DNA of 64,000 nucleotides. It comes from Alphaproteobacteria bacterium (lineage in GTDB: Bacteria; Pseudomonadota; Alphaproteobacteria; Reyranellales; Reyranellaceae). The notes under the pieces are model-generated. The model ran no database searches and had not been told where the DNA came from. It saw only the letters and a program-made list of their open reading frames with translations. The stretch spans positions 103,779-167,778 of the forward strand of contig JAHBYP010000010.1 in assembly GCA_019635875.1 (NCBI GenBank), in the 5' to 3' direction. The translations under genes and the position numbers were made by a program. The first letter of the stretch is position 1; every line of letters begins with the position of its first letter. Of the stretch, positions 58,522 through 64,000 are shown piece after piece.

Positions 58522-60138
58522 ATGAAGCAGCGCAAGCAGGCGATGATCGTGGCGGCCCAGCCCGAGCCGACGGAGGCGGGCGCCGAGATCCTGCGCGCCG
58601 GCGGCAACGCCGTCGACGCGGCGATCGCCTGCGCCCTGGTGCAGGGCGTGGTCGATCCGTTGATGTGCGGCATCGCCGGCTTCGGCAGCTGCGGCATCTA
58701 CATGCCGGGCAAGAAGTTCCACGGTTACATCGACGCCCATGCGCCGGCGCCGCTCGCCGCCAGGCCCGACATGTGGGAACACCTGATCGAGGGCGAGGCG
58801 CGCGACGGCTACGGCTTCATCCTCAAGGGCCGGGTCAACGACATCGGCTACCAGTCGATCTGTGCGCCGGCCAATCTGCGCATGTACCACGACGCCCAGC
58901 GCGAGCACGGCGCGCTGCCCTGGGAACAGGTCGTCGAGCCGGCGATCCACTGGGCCGAGAACGGCTGGAACGTACGTCCGCACGTGCACTACTGGTGGTC
59001 GGACGACGGCGCCATGGGCCGCGCGCCCAACCACGAGCGGATCCGCTTCACATCCGCAGCGCGCGCGCTCTACTGCCGCGACGACGGCTCGCCCAAGCGC
59101 GTCGGCGACTTCGTGCGCAACCGCGACTATGGTCGCACCCTGCGGCTGATCGCCAAGGGCGGTGCCGACGCCTTCTATCTCGGCGAGATCGCCGATGCGA
59201 TCGTCGCCGACATGCAGAAGCATGGCGGCCTGATCACGCGCGAGGATCTGCGTACCTGGACCACCAGTCGCAACGAGCCGCTGTGGGGCACGTATCGCGG
59301 TTACGACGTCTCGACCAACCGGCCGCCGGGCGGCGGCGTGATGCTGATCGAGATGCTCAACATCCTCGAGCAGTTCGACCTCGCGGCCATGGAGCACAAC
59401 TCGCCGGAATATCTGCGCGTCGTCGGCGAGGCGATGAAGCGCGCCACCATCGACAAGGATCTCCATGTCGGCGATCCCAGGTTCGTCGACGTGCCGATCG
59501 ATCGCCTGAACGCCAAGCAATACGCCAGGGCGATGGCCGAAGAGATCAGGAAGGGCGTGAAGGCGACGGTGCCGCGCTTCAATTCCGGCGCGCCGCGCAA
59601 GGACACGACGCAGGTCTCGGTGACCGACAAGGACGGCAACTGCGTGACCATGACCCACTCGCTGGGCATGCCCTCGGGCGTCATCACCGACGGGCTGGGC
59701 TTCATGTACAACGGCTGCATGGGCGTGTTCGACCCGCGGCCCGGCCGCGCCGGCTCGATCGCGCCCGGCAAGGCGCGATTCAGCTCGGTGGTGCCCTCGA
59801 TCTTCTTCAAGGATGGCCGGCCGAACCTGATCATCGGCGCACCCGGCGCGACGCAGATCGCCATGGGCGTGCTGCAGGTCTCGCTCAACGCGCTCGACTT
59901 CGGCATGACGATGACCGAGGCGGTGAGCGCGCCGCGCTTCTCGGCCACCAGCGACGCCATCGACGTGTCCAACCGCATTCCGCGTGCGACGCAGAAGGCG
60001 CTGGAGGGCATGGGCTACGAGGTGATCCGCAACGCCTACACCTTCGGCTTCGCCGCCGTGCATGCGATCCGCGTGCACCCCGACGGGCTGGACGGCGGCG
60101 CCGATCCGGGCCACGACGGCATTGTCATGGCGGTTTGA
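58522..60138 (+). CDS. Gamma-glutamyltransferase-family Ntn hydrolase
   Basis: The 538-residue protein has GNAVDAAIACALVQGVVDP, GIAGFGSCGIY and the nucleophile DTTQVSV with Thr362 at the new N-terminus after self-cleavage, then PSSIF-like PSIFFKDG and GAPGATQI. The large subunit would be about 361 residues and the small one 177. No signal peptide is visible, so it may be cytosolic, unlike E. coli Ggt. Substrate may be glutathione or cephalosporin-like amides. Confidence 0.9.
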   Translation: MKQRKQAMIVAAQPEPTEAGAEILRAGGNAVDAAIACALVQGVVDPLMCGIAGFGSCGIYMPGKKFHGYIDAHAPAPLAARPDMWEHLIEGEARDGYGFILKGRVNDIGYQSICAPANLRMYHDAQREHGALPWEQVVEPAIHWAENGWNVRPHVHYWWSDDGAMGRAPNHERIRFTSAARALYCRDDGSPKRVGDFVRNRDYGRTLRLIAKGGADAFYLGEIADAIVADMQKHGGLITREDLRTWTTSRNEPLWGTYRGYDVSTNRPPGGGVMLIEMLNILEQFDLAAMEHNSPEYLRVVGEAMKRATIDKDLHVGDPRFVDVPIDRLNAKQYARAMAEEIRKGVKATVPRFNSGAPRKDTTQVSVTDKDGNCVTMTHSLGMPSGVITDGLGFMYNGCMGVFDPRPGRAGSIAPGKARFSSVVPSIFFKDGRPNLIIGAPGATQIAMGVLQVSLNALDFGMTMTEAVSAPRFSATSDAIDVSNRIPRATQKALEGMGYEVIRNAYTFGFAAVHAIRVHPDGLDGGADPGHDGIVMAV

Positions 60139-60251
60139 AGGCGGCCCCGCAATCGGGCGTTACCGAGACAACCCAAAGAAAACACGGTTGCTTCCACATT
60201 GTTGAGGGGTCGGCAGCGTTGAGTCGCTGTTGGTCCCGTGTGGAGGCAAAC

Positions 60252-60596
60252 ATGTTGAGACGTGGATTCTTCGCCCTGGCCGCCGGCGCGGCCGCGCTGG
60301 GCGTCGCCGGCCTGACGGCCACCACGGCATCGGCGCAGAACTGGAACCTCGCCGTGCCGCCGCCTTCGCCGCGCTACGAGGCGCCGCCGCCGCCGCGCGG
60401 TGGCTACACCTGGGCACCGGGCTACTGGGGCTGGGACGGCCGCCGGCACGTCTGGCACCGCGGCCGCTGGATGCAGGCGCGGCGCGGCTACCACTGGGTG
60501 CCGGCGCAGTGGGTCGATATCGACCCGGGCCCGCGCCGCCGCTGGCGCTTCGTGCCCGGCCACTGGGAGCGGGCCCAGGCCTGGCGCCGCTACTAG
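60252..60596 (+). CDS. WXXGXW-repeat secreted protein
   Basis: The 114-residue protein has a signal peptide (FFALAAGAAALGVAG to ASAQ), a Pro-rich linker and three WXXGXW-type repeats (WAPGYWGWDG, WHRGRWMQA, FVPGHWERA), typical of YXWQ-type alphaproteobacterial proteins of unknown role. The ATG at 60252 follows TGGAGG. Confidence 0.88.
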   Translation: MLRRGFFALAAGAAALGVAGLTATTASAQNWNLAVPPPSPRYEAPPPPRGGYTWAPGYWGWDGRRHVWHRGRWMQARRGYHWVPAQWVDIDPGPRRRWRFVPGHWERAQAWRRY

Positions 60597-60612
60597 CCTG
60601 CTTCCCCCGGGT

Positions 60613-60630
60613 GCGCCACTCGAGTGGCGC
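60613..60630. terminator. Perfect 18-base palindrome between convergent genes
   Basis: The palindrome GCGCCACTCGAGTGGCGC lies 17 bases after the WXXGXW gene. It could form a hairpin that limits readthrough. It lacks a T-run, so rho-independent termination is not certain. Confidence 0.4.
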
Positions 60631-60662
60631 GCCCGGCCGGGCTGCAGGTCTCTGCGCCGTTG

Positions 60663-60715
60663 GGGCCGCGCCGCTCCAGCGGCGCTCATGATGCGTCGCT
60701 GGAGCGACGCGGCCC
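60663..60715. terminator. Long hairpin between convergent genes
   Basis: Arms of 23 bases starting GGGCCGCGCCGCTCCAGCGG pair with 21 matches across a 7-base loop (TCATGAT). It lies between the WXXGXW gene and the GNAT gene, both running toward it. A transcript hairpin or small REP-like element are both possible. Confidence 0.45.
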
Positions 60716-60742
60716 GAACGCAGGGGCAATCGCGGGCGCGGC

Positions 60743-61216
60743 TCACATCGCCTTGCGCATGTTGATCGAGGTCGGCTCGCTGAAGCCCGGGTGGGCGTCG
60801 CGCGAGATTTCGACATAGCCCAGCCGGGTGAACAGGCGCTGGTTGCCGGCGAGCGCGATGCGCACGCCCAGCAGCACGCCGGACGCGCCGCGCGACCGGG
60901 CCTCGGCCTCGACGGCGGCGACCAGGGCCTCGGCCACGCCGGTCCGGCGGTGCTCGGGCAGGACGGCGAGCCGTCCGAAGTACAGGTCCTCGCCCTTGTC
61001 GCGGTAGAGCACACACCCCACCGCCGTGCCGTCGCGCTCGGCGATCACCGCCCCCTGGCGGCCGACAAGCTGCCGGGCAACGCCCTCGGGTGTCTCGCCA
61101 TAGGCGCTCGAATCCGGCTTCAGCTTGCCGCGATACTCGGCGAAGGCGGTCTGGATCAGGTCGAGGACGAGTTGCGCGTCGGCGGGCGCGGCGCGGCGAA
61201 GCGTGAGATCGGACAT
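60743..61216 (-). CDS. GNAT-family N-acetyltransferase
   Basis: The 157-residue protein has the acetyl-CoA loop LAVLPEHRRTGVAEALV and the C-terminal NQRLFTRLGY, standard GNAT features. Its start overlaps the stop of the hydrolase by TGATG, so they share an operon. The substrate is unknown. Confidence 0.9.
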   Translation of the reverse strand: MSDLTLRRAAPADAQLVLDLIQTAFAEYRGKLKPDSSAYGETPEGVARQLVGRQGAVIAERDGTAVGCVLYRDKGEDLYFGRLAVLPEHRRTGVAEALVAAVEAEARSRGASGVLLGVRIALAGNQRLFTRLGYVEISRDAHPGFSEPTSINMRKAM

Positions 61217-62679
61217 CAGTTCAGGATCGTACCGCCGTCGATATAGGCTGTCGATCCGGTGCGCGAGAGGCTCAGGCGCTGGGCGTAGCGGCCGGCGCGC
61301 CCCTCGATCGTGCGCGACTCGTGGCGCGGCGTCAGCCCGTCGCGCAGCGCCTCGACCAGCACGCGGCCATGGCACCCGCCCGGCGCCAGGCCCAGCAGGT
61401 CGAGGATGGTCGGCATCACGTCGGTGATGCCTGCCGGGCAGGGCGAGACGTAGCCCTCGCGGAACGGAGCGCCGCCGGCGGCCAGCCAGTTGTTGAGCTC
61501 GCGCGGGTGCAGTCCGCCATGCATGCTGCCGCCCACCGGAATGTCGTGGTCGTGATGCGTGCGGCCGCGCCAGCCGCCCGAACCCGGTGCGTCGTCGGTG
61601 GCGAGCGTGAACATCAGGTCGGCCGAACGGGCATGCGTCACGCCCAGCAGGGCGCGGTCGAGCGTGCCGTCGATCGGCCCATGCGTGCCATCGCCGCCGG
61701 ACGCGAAGATCAGGCCGCACCAGGGCTGCTCGCGCAGGAAGGCGACGAGGTCGCGCGCCAGCCCGGCATCGCGCCGCCGCAAGGTGACCAGCGACGGCGA
61801 GCCCGAAACCACGGCCAGGTCGCCATCGCCCGATGCGCGCGTGTCGGCGCGGAAGCCGGCGGCGTTGAAGTGGCCGACGACGCCGACGCGCTCGTGCGTC
61901 GTGACGTGGCCATGGTCGGAGACGGTGATGATCGAGCGCCGATCATGGTCGGGCGCCGCCCGCCACGCCGCGACGATCTCGCCGAACGCCGCGTCGACGC
62001 TCCTCAGCGCCACCAGCGTCTCGGGCGAGCCGATGCCGCGGTAGTGGTAGGTCGTGTCGGGATCGGCGAACCACAGGATCGCCACGTCGGGATCGATCAC
62101 CGGCAGGACATGGCCGAGATAGATGCGCTTGGCATGCTCGATGCGCGCACAGAGCGGGATCTCCGCCGGCGGCGGCGAGCCGAAGCGGTCGGCCAGCTCC
62201 TGCCACGAATCGGCGCAAGGTGCAGAATAGGCGGGTCCGTGCGCGGACCAGCGCAGCAGGCCGAGCTGCTCGGCCCTGTGGTTGAGCAGCCAGCTCGATC
62301 CGGTCGAGGCGGTCGACACTGTCGCCAGGCTCCTGCCCTCGGCGTGCAGCCGCTCGCCCAGGCTGGGCGCCGTCAGCAGCGCGCCGTTCCAGGCGCGGTC
62401 GGCGGCGACCAGATGCTCCATCTTCGACGTGTTGATGGCGTGCTCGGCGAAGACCTCGGCCGCGTGGAAGGCGTTGGCCACCAGCCCGTGCATGTCGGGC
62501 CGCTGGCCGGTGACCAGCGCCGCGGCGTTGACCCGCGTCTCGGTCGGGAACACCGCGCGGCTCTTCGGAAAGACGCTGTGCTGATCGGCGAAGCGGCGCA
62601 GATGCGGCATCAGGTCGGGCGTCACCATGTCCGGCCGCAGGCCGTCGAAGACGACGACGAGTACCTTGTTGTCGGCCAT
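61216..62679 (-). CDS. Alkaline-phosphatase-superfamily hydrolase (nucleotide pyrophosphatase/phosphodiesterase-like)
   Basis: The 487-residue protein has VVVFDGLRPDMVTPDLMPHL, the nucleophile region FPTETRVNAAALVTG with the active Thr, VSDHGHVTTHERVG and a later SMHGGLHPRE, giving the two-metal site of AlkP/NPP enzymes. No signal peptide is clear, so it may be cytosolic. Nucleotide-sugar or phosphonoacetate-type hydrolysis are possible roles. Confidence 0.87.
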   Translation of the reverse strand: MADNKVLVVVFDGLRPDMVTPDLMPHLRRFADQHSVFPKSRAVFPTETRVNAAALVTGQRPDMHGLVANAFHAAEVFAEHAINTSKMEHLVAADRAWNGALLTAPSLGERLHAEGRSLATVSTASTGSSWLLNHRAEQLGLLRWSAHGPAYSAPCADSWQELADRFGSPPPAEIPLCARIEHAKRIYLGHVLPVIDPDVAILWFADPDTTYHYRGIGSPETLVALRSVDAAFGEIVAAWRAAPDHDRRSIITVSDHGHVTTHERVGVVGHFNAAGFRADTRASGDGDLAVVSGSPSLVTLRRRDAGLARDLVAFLREQPWCGLIFASGGDGTHGPIDGTLDRALLGVTHARSADLMFTLATDDAPGSGGWRGRTHHDHDIPVGGSMHGGLHPRELNNWLAAGGAPFREGYVSPCPAGITDVMPTILDLLGLAPGGCHGRVLVEALRDGLTPRHESRTIEGRAGRYAQRLSLSRTGSTAYIDGGTILN

Positions 62680-62783
62680 CACCGCTCCGTTCCGCCAGCC
62701 GGACAGCGGCGGCGATACTACACGCTCAGGCTTCGCCTGGCGTACCGGGATCGCTATGGTCTGCACACATGGGAGGACCGCGC

Positions 62784-63923
62784 ATGGCCCTGATCACCTA
62801 TCTGACCCGCATCCAGTTCGACTTCGGCGCCATCAGGCTGCTCGAGGCCGAGCTGCAGCTGCTCGGCATGCGCCGGCCGCTGATCGTCACCGACAAGGGC
62901 ATCATCGCCGCCGGCATCTGGGACAGGGTGAAGGCCAACCTGCCCGGCAACATGCCGTTGGCGATGTACGACCAGACGCCGGAGAACCCGACCGAGGCGG
63001 CGATGCGCGAGGCGCTGGCGATCTACCGGGAGCAGGAATGCGATGGCATCATCGCCATCGGCGGCGGCTCCTCGATGGACCTCGCCAAGGCGGTCGGTCT
63101 GATGGCGACGCATCCCGGCCCGTCGCTGCTGCCCTATGCCGTGGTCGAAGGCGGCGGGCCGAAGATCACGCCGGCCGTGGCGCCGATCGTGGCCATCCCG
63201 ACCACGTCGGGGACCGGCAGCGAGGTCAGCCGCGGCGGCATCATCATCATGGACAACGGCCGCAAGCTGGCGATCGGCAGCCCCAACCTGATCCCGAGGC
63301 TGGCGCTGTGCGACCCCGAGTTGACGCTCGGCCTGCCCAAGCATCTCACCGCCGGCACCGGCATGGACGCCATCGCGCACTGCGCCGAGACCTACATGTC
63401 GGCGGCGATCAATCCGCCGGCCGAGGCGATCGCGCTCGACGGGCTGGAGAAAGCGTGGCGCCACCTTGAGCGCGCGGTGAAGGACGGTCAGGACCGCGAG
63501 GCGCGCTGGAACATGATGATGGCCTCGATGCAGGGCGCCATGTGCTTCCAGAAGGGGCTGGGCGCGGTGCACTCGCTGTCGCATCCCACCGGCGGGCTCA
63601 AGGGCCTGCGCCTGCATCACGGCACGCTCAACGCCGTCTACATGCCGGGCGTGATGCGCTTCAACGGGCCGGTGCTGGGTGCAACCAAGATCGAGAAGAT
63701 GGCCGCCATCATGGGAACGAAGCCCAGCGCCGAGGCGCTGGCCGACGCCATCGTCGGCATGAACGAGCGCATCGGCATTCCGACCGGGCTGAAGGCGATG
63801 GGCGTGACCGAGGATCGCTTCGAGGCGATCGCCGACGGCGCGCTCGGCGATCACTGCCACATGACCACGCCGCGGCAACCCACCAAGGCTGAGTATCTGG
63901 AACTGATCGAGAGCGCGTTTTGA
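62784..63923 (+). CDS. Iron-type alcohol dehydrogenase
   Basis: The 379-residue protein has the NAD motif IGGGSSMDLAK, PTTSGTGSEVS, and the metal site GTGMDAIAHCAETYMS with GAVHSLSHPTGG and LHHGTLNAVYMP. The ATG at 62784 has GGGAGG upstream; an ATG at 62769 is an alternative. It is divergent from the hydrolase and oxidises or reduces an unidentified alcohol/aldehyde. Confidence 0.9.
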   Translation: MALITYLTRIQFDFGAIRLLEAELQLLGMRRPLIVTDKGIIAAGIWDRVKANLPGNMPLAMYDQTPENPTEAAMREALAIYREQECDGIIAIGGGSSMDLAKAVGLMATHPGPSLLPYAVVEGGGPKITPAVAPIVAIPTTSGTGSEVSRGGIIIMDNGRKLAIGSPNLIPRLALCDPELTLGLPKHLTAGTGMDAIAHCAETYMSAAINPPAEAIALDGLEKAWRHLERAVKDGQDREARWNMMMASMQGAMCFQKGLGAVHSLSHPTGGLKGLRLHHGTLNAVYMPGVMRFNGPVLGATKIEKMAAIMGTKPSAEALADAIVGMNERIGIPTGLKAMGVTEDRFEAIADGALGDHCHMTTPRQPTKAEYLELIESAF

Positions 63924-63925
63924 AT

Positions 63926-64000
63926 CCTTCCCCCGGAGGGGGAAGGTGCCCGAAGGGCGGAAGGGGGATGTCGAAGACGAACGCAGGAGTCCGTCTTCGA
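63926..64000. repeat. Palindromic element, family B (copy 3), cut by the window end
   Basis: The first 75 bases of the element start 3 bases after the dehydrogenase stop: CTTCCCCC/GGGGGAAG hairpin, GCCC-GAA-GGGC hairpin, then the central TCGAAGACG/CGTCTTCGA arms. The loop is the reverse complement of the copy 2 loop, so it is inserted in the other orientation. Confidence 0.85.

Noticed and set aside
58003..60114. A 703-codon minus-strand frame opposite the gamma-glutamyltransferase.
   Set aside because: Antisense shadow. The only known family part, at its C-terminal end, is an off-frame trace of the GNAT gene.
1..64000. Search for CRISPR arrays, tRNA/rRNA genes, insertion sequences and prophage genes.
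   Set aside because: No regularly spaced repeats, cloverleaf-like sequence, transposase or integrase was seen by eye. The repeats found are dispersed palindromes.

Overview
The window is about 67% GC, with codon use, gene families and operon layouts typical of Alphaproteobacteria (a free-living Rhodospirillales, Reyranella or rhizobia-like organism; the genus cannot be fixed from this sequence alone). Genes are tightly packed, many joined by ATGA, GTGA or TGATG overlaps. I see no rRNA, tRNA, CRISPR array, transposase or integrase. The only gene-free stretch over 300 bases is 15700-16290.

Region 1 (1-15699) is a Wzx/Wzy-type exopolysaccharide locus. It holds the end of a flippase (cut by the window edge), a secreted beta-helix protein, a Wzy/ligase-like membrane protein, three GT4 glycosyltransferases, a WcaJ-type priming transferase, a Wzc-like co-polymerase/BY-kinase, a short Wza-like lipoprotein and ManC. 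Beside it lie a histidine kinase, an OmpR-type regulator and a small lipoprotein.

Region 2 (16291-30452) is a nucleotide-sugar cluster of two operons that face each other. Its first operon has a GmhA-like SIS isomerase, a transaldolase broken by a one-base frameshift, a UDP-sugar dehydrogenase relative lacking the catalytic cysteine, two SDR epimerase/dehydratases, a methyltransferase and an E1-alpha/E1-beta thiamine-diphosphate enzyme pair with no E2/E3. The second has a methyltransferase, a Gfo/Idh/MocA oxidoreductase, a fused nucleotidyltransferase-kinase in reversed HldE order, two SDR enzymes and a GmhB-like phosphatase. A TIGR04372-type glycosyltransferase is embedded. Together they look like a pathway for an unusual, possibly branched or chain-extended, heptose-derived surface sugar. 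This is my first candidate for an undescribed system.

Region 3 (30521-34790) holds an LLM flavin oxidoreductase, a PAS hybrid histidine kinase, a small monooxygenase-like protein and pyroglutamyl peptidase. Region 4 (34889-43571) is a C-P lyase locus: phnF divergent from phnGHIJKLM, an HD-domain protein, phnN, and a convergent DUF1045 gene. Two copies of a structured palindromic element sit inside this operon, between phnI/phnJ and phnK/phnL, and each is spanned by a short open frame coupled to the flanking genes.

Region 5 (43744-54710) combines a fatty-acid-hydroxylase-like protein, a GT21 ceramide-glucosyltransferase-like enzyme, a STAS protein, a second Wza-like lipoprotein, a DevB/DevC/DevA-type exporter, two GT4 glycosyltransferases and three tandem paralogous DxD proteins. 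It looks like a glycolipid or glycan synthesis and export locus in which a Wza-like channel replaces TolC. Region 6 (54843-58417) is an acyl-chain module (two MaoC-type proteins, a FabF-type KAS, an acyl carrier protein) next to a long GNAT acyltransferase. The rest holds a gamma-glutamyltransferase, a WXXGXW-repeat protein, a GNAT, an alkaline-phosphatase-superfamily hydrolase and an iron-type alcohol dehydrogenase. Two dispersed palindromic repeat families run through the second half of the window.
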